Source: CAWFPR01 sp963817635
Lineage (GTDB): Bacteria; Acidobacteriota; Vicinamibacteria; Vicinamibacterales; 2-12-FULL-66-21
DNA: 59,414 bases
Direction of reading: 5' to 3'
Assembly (NCBI GenBank): GCA_963817635.1
Contig: CAWFPR010000031.1
Coordinates: forward strand, 1-59,414
Under the pieces are notes generated by a model. It searched no databases, was not told the origin of the DNA, and saw only the letters and a program-made list of their open reading frames with translations. This document shows positions 44,158-53,007 of this stretch, one piece after another. Every line of letters begins with the position of its first letter. Position 1 is the first letter of the stretch. A program made the translations under genes and the position numbers.

Positions 44158-45360
44158 ATGAAACGAGCGACAACTGCCATCCACGTCCACGGCCGGCACC
44201 ACGCGCAGTACGGCGAAGTGTCCGTGCCGATCTACCAGACGTCGACCTTTGCGTTCGAGACCGCCGACCAGGGGGCTGAGCGGTTCGCGGGAACGACCCC
44301 TGGCTACATCTACACGCGCCTGGGCAACCCCACTGTCAACGCCCTCGCGGACGCGTTGACGGCGCTCGAAGGCGGTTCGCACGGCATGGCCACGGCCACC
44401 GGCATGGCCGCCATAACCACGGTGTTTCTCGCATACCTCCAGCAGGGCACGCATGTGGTCAGCACGGACTGCGTGTACGGTCCGACGCGCACGGTGCTCG
44501 AAACGAGCTTTGCGAGGTTTGGCAGCGAGGCCACCTTCGTGGACACCGCGGACCTGGCGCAGATCAGCGCTGCCATGCGCACGAACACGCGCCTCGTCTA
44601 CCTGGAAACGCCGGCCAACCCGACGATGAAGCTGTCAGACATCACCGGCGCGGCAGCCATTGCGCACGCCCACGGCGCGTTGCTCGTCGTGGACAACACT
44701 TTCGCGAGTCCGTACCTCCAGCGCCCGCTGGATCTCGGCGCCGACATCGTCGTGCACAGCTGCACGAAGCTGATCAACGGGCACTCCGACGTCGTCGGTG
44801 GCGCGATTGTCGTCCGCGACGAGCAGGGCTATCGCCAGATCAAGCCGACGCTGAACCTGTTCGGCGGGACCATGGATCCGCACCAGGCGTGGCTGATCCT
44901 CCGCGGCCTGCAGACGCTGCCGCTGCGGGCCGAGCGCAGCCAGGAGAACGCGATGACCCTCGCCCGCTTCCTGCGCACGCACCCGATGGTGTCGTGGGTG
45001 GCCTATCCCGGCCTCGAAGAACATCCGCAGCACGAGCTGGCGCGGCGGCAGATGGACGGCTTCGGCAACATGATCGCGATCGGCGTCCAGGGCGGCCTCG
45101 AGGCCGGCAAGGCCATGATGAACAGCGTGCGGCTGTTCACGCTGGCGGTATCGCTCGGCGGCGTCGAGTCGCTCATCGAGCATCCGGCGTCGATGACCCA
45201 CGCGGGGCTGCCGCGGCAGGAGCGCGAGGCCGCGGGGATCACTGACGAGCTCGTGCGCATCGCGGTCGGCTGTGAGGACGTCGAGGATCTCCAGGAGGAC
45301 CTCGACCAGGCACTCACGGTGGCTCGGTCGGCGACCGTACTCGCAGGCGCCGCAAAATAG
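44158..45360 (+). CDS. Methionine gamma-lyase / cystathionine gamma-synthase family PLP enzyme
   Basis: 400 aa from ATG 44158. Cys/Met-metabolism fold: VPIYQTSTFAFETADQG, YIYTRLGNPTVNALADALTA, ALEGGSHGMATATGMAAITT, CVYGPTRTVLE (the Tyr of C-C-type lyases), LVYLETPANPTMKLSDI, VVHSCTKLINGHSDVVGGAI with the PLP Lys. The motif set leans to methionine gamma-lyase, which releases methanethiol, 2-oxobutyrate and ammonia, but related lyases cannot be told apart by eye. Followed 15 bases later by a CGGC-domain gene. Confidence 0.85.
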   Translation: MKRATTAIHVHGRHHAQYGEVSVPIYQTSTFAFETADQGAERFAGTTPGYIYTRLGNPTVNALADALTALEGGSHGMATATGMAAITTVFLAYLQQGTHVVSTDCVYGPTRTVLETSFARFGSEATFVDTADLAQISAAMRTNTRLVYLETPANPTMKLSDITGAAAIAHAHGALLVVDNTFASPYLQRPLDLGADIVVHSCTKLINGHSDVVGGAIVVRDEQGYRQIKPTLNLFGGTMDPHQAWLILRGLQTLPLRAERSQENAMTLARFLRTHPMVSWVAYPGLEEHPQHELARRQMDGFGNMIAIGVQGGLEAGKAMMNSVRLFTLAVSLGGVESLIEHPASMTHAGLPRQEREAAGITDELVRIAVGCEDVEDLQEDLDQALTVARSATVLAGAAK

Positions 45361-45375
45361 GAACAGAGGTGTCTC

Positions 45376-45822
45376 GTGTCGAATCCTGTTCGCGTCGGCA
45401 TCATCATTTGCGACCGGTACCACACGTGCGCGGGCGGGAAGTGCTTCCGGGCCCTGCACGCCCGCGAGGGCGCGTTCAGCGCGTATACGGACCGCGAGGT
45501 GGAACTGGTCGGCTTCACCACATGCGGCGGCTGCCCCGGCGGCAACATCGAGTATGCGCCGGAGGAGATGAAGAAGAACGGCGCCGACGTCATTCACCTG
45601 GCCACGGGTTTCGTCGTGGGCTACCCGCCCTGTCCGTACCTCGATCACTTCCGCACGTTCATCCCCGAGAAGTACGGTATCCCCGTGGTCGTCGGGACAC
45701 ACCCCATCCCACAGAAGTACTTCCTCACGCACAACGCCTGCGGGACCTGGTGCGGCGCTGAGTGGTCCGCGCGGCTGGAGCCGACGCTCACCGACGAGGC
45801 GACCCGGAAGGCGTACGACTGA
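45376..45822 (+). CDS. CGGC-domain Cys-rich protein
   Basis: 148 aa. Cys blocks: CDRYHTCAGGKC near the start, VGFTTCGGCPGGNIEYAPEE (name-giving CGGC), YPPCPYLDHF, and HNACGTWCGAEW. These suggest an iron-sulfur or zinc/thiol binding protein; no function is established for the family as far as I know. GTG 45376 follows GGAACAGAGG. Co-directional with the PLP genes on both sides. Confidence 0.82.
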   Translation: MSNPVRVGIIICDRYHTCAGGKCFRALHAREGAFSAYTDREVELVGFTTCGGCPGGNIEYAPEEMKKNGADVIHLATGFVVGYPPCPYLDHFRTFIPEKYGIPVVVGTHPIPQKYFLTHNACGTWCGAEWSARLEPTLTDEATRKAYD

Positions 45823-45913
45823 CCGATGGTCAATGGCCGAGAGGACGTCGGGTTTCAGCGAATCGGCAGGATGACGCTCAACGGTGCCGCGCTCGCCGCG
45901 GTCGGAGGACCCG

Positions 45914-47179
45914 ATGCAGACACGCTGGTCTGAACGCTTCGCTCAGCGGACGCACGGCATGCGCAGCTCGGCGGTCCGAGAGCTGCTCAAGCTGACCGAG
46001 CAACCCGACATCATCTCGTTCGGCGGCGGACTCCCGGCTCCCGAGGTCTTTCCGGTCGAGGCCTTCCGGGATGCGTGCAACAAGGTCCTCAAAGAGGCCG
46101 GCCCCAAAGCCTTGCAATACAGCACGACCGAAGGCTACCTGCCGCTGCGCGAGATGATCGCGCGCCACGCAGGGCGCTTCGGCATCAATATCGATGCCGA
46201 CAACGTGCTCCTCACGAGCGGTTCGCAGCAGGCGCTCGATCTCATCGGCAAGGTCTTCATCAATCACGGCGACCATCTGCTGGTCGAGCGCCCGACCTAC
46301 CTGGGCGCCCTGCAGGCCTGGCGCACTTACCAGGCCGAGTACACGTGCGTGTCGATGGACGACGACGGGATGTTGACCGGCGAGGTGGAGTCGCAGATCC
46401 GCACGGGCCCCAAGTTCATCTACGCGCTGCCGAACTTCCAGAATCCGAGCGGCGTCACGCTCTCGCTCGAACGGCGCCGCCACCTCATCGATCTGGCCGA
46501 TCACTACGGCGTCCCGATCCTCGAGGACGATCCGTACGGCCAGCTTCGCTACGAGGGCGAGCACCTGCCGTCGCTCGTCGTCCTCGACGACCAGCGCGAG
46601 CGCACCGACGGCGCGCCATACCGCGGCAACGTGATCTACCTGAGCACCTTCTCCAAGACGCTGGCCCCCGGCCTGCGTCTCGGGTGGATCGTCGCGCCGC
46701 CGGAAGTCATTCAGAAGCTGGTGCAGGCCAAGCAGGGCGCCGACCTGCACACCGGCACCTTCATCCAGATGCTCGCCTACGAGGTGGCAAAGGGCGGCTT
46801 CCTCGACCAGCACATCAAGCTGATTCGCCGGACGTATCGCGAGCGCCGCGACACCATGCTGCACGCGCTCGACACCCACTTCCCGGAGGGCGTCACGTGG
46901 ACGCGACCGCAAGGCGGCCTGTTCCTGTGGCTCCGGTTCCCCGAGGACATGGACGCCGCCGACATCCTGCGGCAGGCCGTGCTCCAGAAGGTGGCCTTCG
47001 TGCCGGGCCAGCCGTTCTTCCCCGACGGCTCGGGCAGGAACACCGCGCGGATGAATTTCTCGAACGCGACGCCTGACCGCATCGACGAAGGCGTGCGCCG
47101 TCTCGGCATCGTCCTCAAGTCGCTGATGAAGGGCGCGAAGGCGGCCGTCGGCGCGCCGGAGAGCGCGCAGGTCGAATAG
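45914..47179 (+). CDS. LysN-like PLP aminotransferase, 2-aminoadipate type
   Basis: 421 aa from ATG 45914 (GGAGGA upstream), fold type I: DIISFGGGLPAPEVFPVEAF, LQYSTTEGYLPLREMIARHA, LLTSGSQQALDLIGKVFINH, FIYALPNFQNPSGVTLSLER, YLSTFSKTLAPGLRLGWIVA with the PLP Lys. MocR/LysN-type aminotransferases act on 2-aminoadipate, aromatic or branched amino acids and on the keto analogue of methionine. Beside a methionine-lyase-like gene, methionine or thiol turnover is a reasonable but unproven role. Confidence 0.87.
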   Translation: MQTRWSERFAQRTHGMRSSAVRELLKLTEQPDIISFGGGLPAPEVFPVEAFRDACNKVLKEAGPKALQYSTTEGYLPLREMIARHAGRFGINIDADNVLLTSGSQQALDLIGKVFINHGDHLLVERPTYLGALQAWRTYQAEYTCVSMDDDGMLTGEVESQIRTGPKFIYALPNFQNPSGVTLSLERRRHLIDLADHYGVPILEDDPYGQLRYEGEHLPSLVVLDDQRERTDGAPYRGNVIYLSTFSKTLAPGLRLGWIVAPPEVIQKLVQAKQGADLHTGTFIQMLAYEVAKGGFLDQHIKLIRRTYRERRDTMLHALDTHFPEGVTWTRPQGGLFLWLRFPEDMDAADILRQAVLQKVAFVPGQPFFPDGSGRNTARMNFSNATPDRIDEGVRRLGIVLKSLMKGAKAAVGAPESAQVE

Positions 47180-47300
47180 CGACCGACCCGCGACGTGGAG
47201 AGAGCACCGTTCAGAAGGGGGACGAGGTGGGGTCGCGGTTTAGAGGAGCCGTGCGCCGATCCGGCCGAAGGGACGACGCCGTGACGGGAGGAAGTGCGCC

Positions 47301-48332
47301 ATGACCACTCTGACTCTCGCGAAGAGTGTCGTGGGCGACGCCCTCATGATCACTGGCTTCGTCTTCGCCATGATGCTCCTCGTGGAGTATGTAAACGTGG
47401 CGACGGCGGGCCAGGCGGCCCGGTGGCTCGAAAAGCAGGGGATCTGGGGCGACGCCGCCGTGGTCCTCGTGGGGACCTTTCCAGGCTGCCTGGGGGCCTT
47501 CACCGACGTGACGCTCTACATCCACCGGATCATCTCCCTCGGCGCGCTCGTGGGGAGTATGGTTGCCGCCTCGGGGGACGAAGCATTCGTGATGCTGGCG
47601 ATCATGCCGCGAACGGCCCTTCTGCTCTTTGCGGGCCTTTTCCTCTACGGTCTCCTTCTCGCCGTCGCGGTGGACAAGGCCGGCGGCCGGCGCTGCTATA
47701 GCGGGGCCCGGTGCGAAGTAGGCCTGGCACTCCACCCGGGCGAAGAGCGCCCTCGCCTGGCGGTCCGCCCCTCGTTCAGGGAATGCTCCTTCCCAAGGGC
47801 CGTCCTCTGCGCCGCCCTTGGACTCTTTGCGCTGGGCGTGAGCTTCGGGGCGGTGGGACCAGACACGTGGAACTGGATCCGCGTGACGCTGCTTCTGGTG
47901 ACGGCCGTGGCCTTCGCGGTGGTCTTCGTCGCGCCCGAACACTTTCTGGAGGAGCACCTCTACCGCCACGTGGCCCGCGAACACGTGCCCCGCATCTTCG
48001 TCTGGACTCTGGGCGCCCTCCTCGTGATGGCCTGGATCGCGGCCCGGGGCGGGCCGGTTCAGACGTGGGTCCATGGTCATCCCGGTTGGGCCGTGCTCGC
48101 GGCGGCGCTCATTGGCATCCTTCCCGAATCGGGCCCCCACATGCTTATCGTCGTAGGTTACGCGCAGGGGCTCATGCCTCTCTCTGCCCTGGTGGCCTCT
48201 TGCGTGGTCCAGGACGGCCACGGCATGCTGCCCCTGCTTGCGGAATCGTGGCGGGAATTCCTGAAGGTCAAGGCCGTCACGTTCGCCGCCGGCCTGGCGG
48301 CGGGGTACGTGCTGCTCGTCTTCGGTCTCTGA
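47301..48332 (+). CDS. ArsP_2-type ten-helix heavy-metal exporter
   Basis: 343 aa, intact, about ten membrane helices in two halves. Motifs: MITGFVFAMMLLVEYVNVAT, VLVGTFPGCLGAFTDVTLYI, VLAAALIGILPESGPHMLIV, ASCVVQDGHGMLPLLAESWR. The repeated (F/L)PGCLG and LPESGPH motifs mark the putative 10TM metal exporter (also called putative manganese transporter) family. Codon use seems slightly different from neighbours, with more CTC/GCC and fewer GCG, so recent acquisition is possible. Confidence 0.82.
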   Translation: MTTLTLAKSVVGDALMITGFVFAMMLLVEYVNVATAGQAARWLEKQGIWGDAAVVLVGTFPGCLGAFTDVTLYIHRIISLGALVGSMVAASGDEAFVMLAIMPRTALLLFAGLFLYGLLLAVAVDKAGGRRCYSGARCEVGLALHPGEERPRLAVRPSFRECSFPRAVLCAALGLFALGVSFGAVGPDTWNWIRVTLLLVTAVAFAVVFVAPEHFLEEHLYRHVAREHVPRIFVWTLGALLVMAWIAARGGPVQTWVHGHPGWAVLAAALIGILPESGPHMLIVVGYAQGLMPLSALVASCVVQDGHGMLPLLAESWREFLKVKAVTFAAGLAAGYVLLVFGL

Positions 48333-48460
48333 CGACAAGAAGAACTTCACCCTGTCCGTCTCGCTCCGAGCGACACCATCCCGATGGGCGGGCGGTCTCC
48401 CTGCCGCGCTTCGCCTCGATCGCCAGGGTGCGGTAGGCCTTGATCTCACAGCCGCCCGCC

Positions 48461-48488
48461 TTGACAATTATGAACCTATGTTCATAAT
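48461..48488 (+). promoter_or_regulatory. Promoter with perfect palindrome before DUF134 regulator
   Basis: TTGACA (48461-48466), 16 bases, CATAAT (48483-48488). The spacer and -10 are filled by ATTATGAAC-CTAT-GTTCATAAT, a perfect 9-bp inverted repeat (48467-48488). Occupancy would block RNA polymerase, so autorepression by the DUF134 protein is the simple reading. Confidence 0.72.
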
Positions 48489-48508
48489 ATGGCAGGAGGT
48501 CCCACTCG

Positions 48509-48907
48509 GTGCCACGCCCATACTGCCACCGTCGCATCGCCGGCCAACCAGCCGCTTCGGTCTTCAAGCCTGCCGGCATTCCAACGCGGCTGCTCGATGA
48601 AGTGGCGATGACACTCGACGAGTTCGAGGCGCTGCGGCTTGCGGACCTCGACAAGCTGTACCACGAGCGCGCGGCAGAACAGATGCAGGTGTCGAGGCCG
48701 ACCTTCTCGCGCATCATCGACTCGGCGCACGCCAAAGTCGCCGACGCGCTCGTGCACGGGAAGGCCCTCAGAATCGAGGGCGGCCCCGTACAGGCGCAAG
48801 CGGGCCCGCGGCGCTGCTGTCGCCTGCACGACTTGGCCGACGACTCACGCCTGCAGACGGACTTCCGTCGCAAGAAACGCGGTCTCCCGGACAAGGAACC
48901 CGCGTGA
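48509..48907 (+). CDS. DUF134 family helix-turn-helix regulator
   Basis: 132 aa from GTG 48509 with GGAGG upstream. RPYCHRRIAGQPAASVFKPA at the start, TLDEFEALRLADLDKLYHER, AAEQMQVSRPTFSRIIDSAH (sigma-70 region-4-like HTH), then RRCCRLHDLA near the end. DUF134 genes are commonly neighbours of NifX/FeMo-cofactor-carrier genes, as here within 5 kb. Cysteines at both ends could sense metal or redox. Confidence 0.88.
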   Translation: MPRPYCHRRIAGQPAASVFKPAGIPTRLLDEVAMTLDEFEALRLADLDKLYHERAAEQMQVSRPTFSRIIDSAHAKVADALVHGKALRIEGGPVQAQAGPRRCCRLHDLADDSRLQTDFRRKKRGLPDKEPA

Positions 48908-49723
48908 GTATCAAGCGCTTCGGGCTGAGCTACCTGGCTCTTCAGTCCTTCAACTCGGAGTCGGAGCCGCGCGGTCAGGCGAGGGGTCAATGAGGAGGCG
49001 GCGCGGCCTGGCTTCCAGCATCGACCCGGCTCGGCGCGATGGCGCGATGGCGCATGGAGGCGCGGCGTGAAGCGCGGAGACGATGCGGTGGACCTTCGTC
49101 GCGAGGAAGTCGCCCGCGTGCGGGCGACCCACCTCGCGAGAACAGCCCTCTTCCATTTGCACGGGTACGATCGCCAGGGTTCTGCGCGGTTCATCATCGA
49201 CGAAGCCGGCGCACGCTCCGGGCTCGTGCTCGACGTGGGCACCGGGAAAGGCGTGCAGGCGGTCGCATTGGCCCACCGGGGGCTCGATGTCGTCACGGTT
49301 GATCCCGATCCGCAGGAACAGCGTTTCGCCAGACTGAACGCCGAGGCGGAAGGGGTCGTCGACCGCATCCGCTTCGTTCAGGCTGACGGTCGCAGGCTGC
49401 CGTTTGCGGCGGAGAGTTTCGGCGCGGTGTTCCTGGTGGACGCCCTCCACCACCTGGAAGAGGGCACCCCCGTGTTCGCGGAGATGGCCCGCGTGGTCCG
49501 CCGCGATGCCGGATGCGTGGTGCTGGCGGAGTTCGATGTCGAGGGCTTCGCGATCATCGCGCGCGTGCACGAGGCCGAAGGCCGCACCCATCCAGTCGGG
49601 CCGATCACATTCGACGCCGCGGTGGACGACTTCCGCAGTCGCGGGTTCCGGCTCCGGTCGATCCGCGACGCGCAGGTGCATCGCGTGGCAGTCCTCACGC
49701 CAGGGAATGGCTGGCGGGGACGT

Positions 49724-49809
<86 letters not shown>

Positions 49810-49916
49810 GGGAGCAGCGCTCGCGACCGTGCGGGGTACCCGTGGGCGTGGTGGGCGTTGTCGTTGCGAATCGCGCGGACGTTGTTCGAAGACCCGCCGC
49901 GGGTTATCATTTCGTC

Positions 49917-50366
49917 ATGTCGCAACACAAGAAAGTGACGCCGCAGGCGTCGACGCTGAGACAGCTCGTCCAGGTCGCGAAAGCGATCGGGCACCCCGCC
50001 CGACTTCGAATCCTGGCGATGCTGGACGGGCGTGCGCTGTGCGTCTGCCAGATGACGTCCGTGCTCGAGTTGGCGTCCTCGACGGTGTCGGGTCACCTGA
50101 ACGAGCTCCGCCGGAGTGGGCTCGTCATCGAGGACAAACAAGGGAAGCTGGTGTTCTATCGTCTCGATGCCAACAGCCCGTTTTCCGGATTGGTGTCCGG
50201 CACCCTCGCCATCGCCACCCGGGATTCTGTCATCGCGCAGGATCGAGCCCTCATCGACCGCGTGCGCGCCGTGCCCATCGAGGTGCTCACCCGCGCGGGA
50301 CTCAAACTGAACCTGGTCGGGATCAAGCGTCCGGCACTCCGCCCCACGACAACCGTCGGCGCCTGA
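49917..50366 (+). CDS. ArsR-family repressor 3
   Basis: 149 aa from ATG 49917; the upstream frame is repeat-derived. Winged helix: LVQVAKAIGHPARLRILAML, DGRALCVCQMTSVLELASST, VSGHLNELRRSGLVIEDKQG, KLVFYRLDANSP. CVCQM resembles the arsenite site but with Gln for Asp. An ATTTCG half-site with a weaker partner covers its start (49910-49924). It precedes the second ArsR by 120 bp and may have arisen by duplication. Confidence 0.83.
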   Translation: MSQHKKVTPQASTLRQLVQVAKAIGHPARLRILAMLDGRALCVCQMTSVLELASSTVSGHLNELRRSGLVIEDKQGKLVFYRLDANSPFSGLVSGTLAIATRDSVIAQDRALIDRVRAVPIEVLTRAGLKLNLVGIKRPALRPTTTVGA

Positions 50367-50434
50367 CGGCGACGGTCTACGAATAAACGGGAGAGCCCTC
50401 CCGCCCACCGACCTGAGCCTCTTTCGTCCCTCGC

Positions 50435-50480
50435 TTGACAGTCCCGCGGCTTGATACTATATTTCGGAATATCCCGAAAT
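50435..50480 (+). promoter_or_regulatory. Strong promoter plus operator of module B
   Basis: TTGACA (50435-50440), exactly 17 bases, TATATT (50458-50463), overlapping the start of ATTTCGGAATATCCCGAAAT (50461-50480), a 20-bp palindrome with one mismatched pair. The operator arms equal those at 39458-39477. The start ATG 50490 follows so closely that the mRNA leader is very short. Confidence 0.78.
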
Positions 50481-50489
50481 GACGAAAAC

Positions 50490-50909
50490 ATGGACACCTT
50501 GAAGATCACGGTGCAACTCACGAAGGCCCTGGCGCATCCGACGAGGTTGCGCATTCTCGCCCTCCTCCATCAGGGGCCTCTGCCGGTCTGCCAGATCACC
50601 TCGGTACTCCACTCGGTCGAGTCGACCGTGTCGGGCCATCTTCTCGAACGTCGACGCAGCGGTTTAGTGGCGGAGCAGCGCCAGGGGAAGTTCGTCTACT
50701 ACTGCCTCGGTGATGCCGCGTCAAGCGTCCGCGTGCTCGACGCGTTGCTGCCCACGCTCACCGAGGACGCGCAACTTCGCCAGGACCCGGCGCTGGGCGA
50801 GTCGATTCGCGATATCTCAGAGTTGATTGTGTGCGAGGGATCGGCGGGGCGGCCGGGCAATGGCGCGGGCGCGCGGCCAACCGCCCGCGCGGGAAGCCGT
50901 CGGTCATGA
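50490..50909 (+). CDS. ArsR-family repressor, module B
   Basis: 139 aa: LTKALAHPTRLRILALLHQG, PLPVCQITSVLHSVESTVSG, HLLERRRSGLVAEQRQGKFV, YYCLGDAAS. Paralogue of the repressors at 39454 and 49917 (the VCQ-x-(A/T)S motif and RGK/QGK wing are shared). ATG 50490, almost no ribosome site, just past its operator. Its stop overlaps the permease start (ATGA). Confidence 0.87.
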   Translation: MDTLKITVQLTKALAHPTRLRILALLHQGPLPVCQITSVLHSVESTVSGHLLERRRSGLVAEQRQGKFVYYCLGDAASSVRVLDALLPTLTEDAQLRQDPALGESIRDISELIVCEGSAGRPGNGAGARPTARAGSRRS

Positions 50910-52203
50910 ACTGGAAAGACGAATGGAAGTGGGCCGCCCTGCTGCTGGGCGGGTTTCTGGTGGTCTTCTATCTGCCGGTGGGTAGCACCCGCTTCGACGG
51001 CGCGGTGCTCGAGTCGTTCCACCTCGTGAAGTGGTACGCGCGGGAGCACGTCCTGCTTTGCCTGGTTCCGGCCCTCTTCATCGCCGGCGCGATCTCGGTC
51101 TTCGTGAGCCAGGCCTCCGTCATGAAGTACCTCGGCGCCTCGGCGAACAAGGTGCTCGCGTACGCCGTCGCTTCCGTGTCGGGCGCCGTGCTGGCGGTGT
51201 GCTCGTGCACGGTGCTGCCGCTCTTTGCCGGCATCTACAAGCGCGGCGCCGGGCTGGGGCCCGCCACGGCGTTCCTGTACTCCGGTCCCGCGATCAACAT
51301 CCTCGCGATCATTCTCACGGCCCGCGTGCTCGGCTTGGAGATGGGCGTCGCCCGCGCCGTTGGCGCAATCGGCTTCAGCATCGTCATCGGCCTGCTGATG
51401 CACCTCATCTTCCTCGGCGAAGAGCGCGAGCGGGCCGTCGAGCAGAGCCGGCTGCCCGTCCCCGAGGTCCCGCGGCACCTGTCACAGGACGCGGCCTACT
51501 TCGCCTCGATGGTGGGCATCCTCGTCTTTGCCAACTGGGGTGCCCCGCAGTCGGCAACCGGCTTCTGGCAGGTGGTGTATGCCGCCAAGTGGTGGCTGAC
51601 CGCAGCCGCCGGAGTTGGGTTCGCGGTCGTGCTCGTCGCGTGGTTCGGGTTGCGATGGTGGGCCGTCGCGACCGCCGCGGCCGCGACAGCGGTAGCCGCC
51701 GTCGTCGCCCCCACGAGCCGCTCATCCCGTTCGCGGTGGGCGCGCTCGGCCTGTCGGTTGCGACCGCAACCGACCAGGGCGATGCGCGCGACTGGTTCGG
51801 AGCGACGTGGGACTTCGCCAAGCAGATTCTGCCGCTGCTGCTCTTCGGCGTGATGGTCGCCGGCCTGCTGCTCGGCCGGCCGGGCCACGAAGGTCTCATC
51901 CCGTCCGAGTGGGTGAGCCGCGCGGTCGGCGGGAATTCCTTCGCCGCGAACCTGTTCGCGTCGGTCGCCGGCGCGTTCATGTACTTCGCGACACTCACCG
52001 AGGTTCCGATCCTGCAGGGGTTGATGGGAAGCGGCATGGGCAAGGGACCGGCGCTGGCGTTGTTGCTCGCGGGTCCGGCACTGTCGCTGCCTTCGATGCT
52101 CGTGCTGAAGAGCGTCATGGGCCTCAAGAAGACCGTCGTCTATATCAGCCTGGTCGTCGTCATGGCCACGGTGAGTGGCCTGTTCTACGGTTCGTTGTTC
52201 TAA
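50906..52203 (+). CDS. UPF0718 permease, module B, one frameshift
   Basis: About 432 aa, ten or more helices: MNWKDEWKWAALLLGGFLVV, LVPALFIAGAISVFVSQASV, LAVCSCTVLPLFAGIYKRGA (family CSC), FLYSGPAINILAIILTARVL, and in the second half WDFAKQILPLLLFGVMVAGL, FMYFATLTEVPILQGLMGSG. One base is missing near 51715 (VVAP then EPLIPFAVGALGLSV). Translationally coupled to the repressor, followed by the thioredoxin-like gene 20 bases on, mirroring module A. Confidence 0.85.
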
Positions 52204-52223
52204 CTCGCGATGGAGGTGGGCTC

Positions 52224-52457
52224 GTGAAGAAGCTGCAGATTCTCGGCCCCGGATGCACGAAATGCCGGACGCTGTCCGATCACACCGAGCAGGCGGCCAA
52301 GGCCCTCGGCCTGGAGTACACGATCGAGAAGGTCACGGACATCAACGACATCGTCGCGTTCGGCATCATGTCGACGCCGGCGCTGGTGGTCGATGGGGAG
52401 GTCAAGGTATCGGGGCGTGTGCCGACGGCCGAGGCCATCAAGGCGTTGCTCGTCTGA
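52224..52457 (+). CDS. Thioredoxin-fold small disulfide protein, module B
   Basis: 77 aa: MKKLQILGPGCTKCRTLSDH with a CTKC site, then FGIMSTPALVVDGEVKVSGR. Same length and end block as the module A protein at 37307. GTG 52224 with GGAGGTGGG upstream. Probably hands electrons or a bound metal(loid) to the coupled permease; inference from the repeated pairing. Confidence 0.88.
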   Translation: MKKLQILGPGCTKCRTLSDHTEQAAKALGLEYTIEKVTDINDIVAFGIMSTPALVVDGEVKVSGRVPTAEAIKALLV

Positions 52458-52469
52458 TCGGAGGTTGAT

Positions 52470-53003
52470 GTGCCGGAAGGCAAGCTCCACGCGAAGCGGC
52501 CAGCGCCGCCCGCTTCAGAATCGGTATCGACGCAGGCCCCGCCGACACGCGCGCCATGGCTCTGGCGGGCAGCGATTGTTCTGGCGCTGGTCGGCACCGT
52601 CGCGATCGTCATCGCGCGCAAGCCGGCCGCGGATCCCGCGACGGACGTTCGAGGCGCGCCCCCACCGCTCGCAGTGAGCCATGCGCAAATACCGGGCGTC
52701 CCGCGCCTCGTAGACGTGGGCGCCGACCAATGCGTCCCCTGCAAGGCGATGGCGCCGATCCTCGCGCAGCTCCGGTTCGACTACGCGGGGCGGATGCGCG
52801 TGGATTTCATCGACGTCTGGAAGAATCCCGAAGCGGGCGACCCCTACGGCGTCTCCATCATACCCACGCAGATTTTCTACGGCGGAGATGGGCGCGAGCT
52901 GGAGCGGCACCAGGGCTTTTTCTCGCGGGAGGACATCCTCGCCACCTGGATGCGCCATGGGTACGACTTCGGCGCCCCGAATTCCGCACGCCCTCAGAAC
53001 TGA
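52470..53003 (+). CDS. Membrane-anchored thioredoxin
   Basis: 177 aa: Pro/Ala-rich cytoplasmic start, one helix (LWRAAIVLALVGTVAIVIAR), then a thioredoxin domain outside: VPRLVDVGADQCVPCKAMAP (CVPC), RVDFIDVWKNPEAGDPYGVS, SIIPTQIFYGGDGREL with the cis-Pro. Four bases before the ccdA start, so it is most likely kept reduced by CcdA. Confidence 0.87.
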   Translation: MPEGKLHAKRPAPPASESVSTQAPPTRAPWLWRAAIVLALVGTVAIVIARKPAADPATDVRGAPPPLAVSHAQIPGVPRLVDVGADQCVPCKAMAPILAQLRFDYAGRMRVDFIDVWKNPEAGDPYGVSIIPTQIFYGGDGRELERHQGFFSREDILATWMRHGYDFGAPNSARPQN

Positions 53004-53007
53004 GCCC

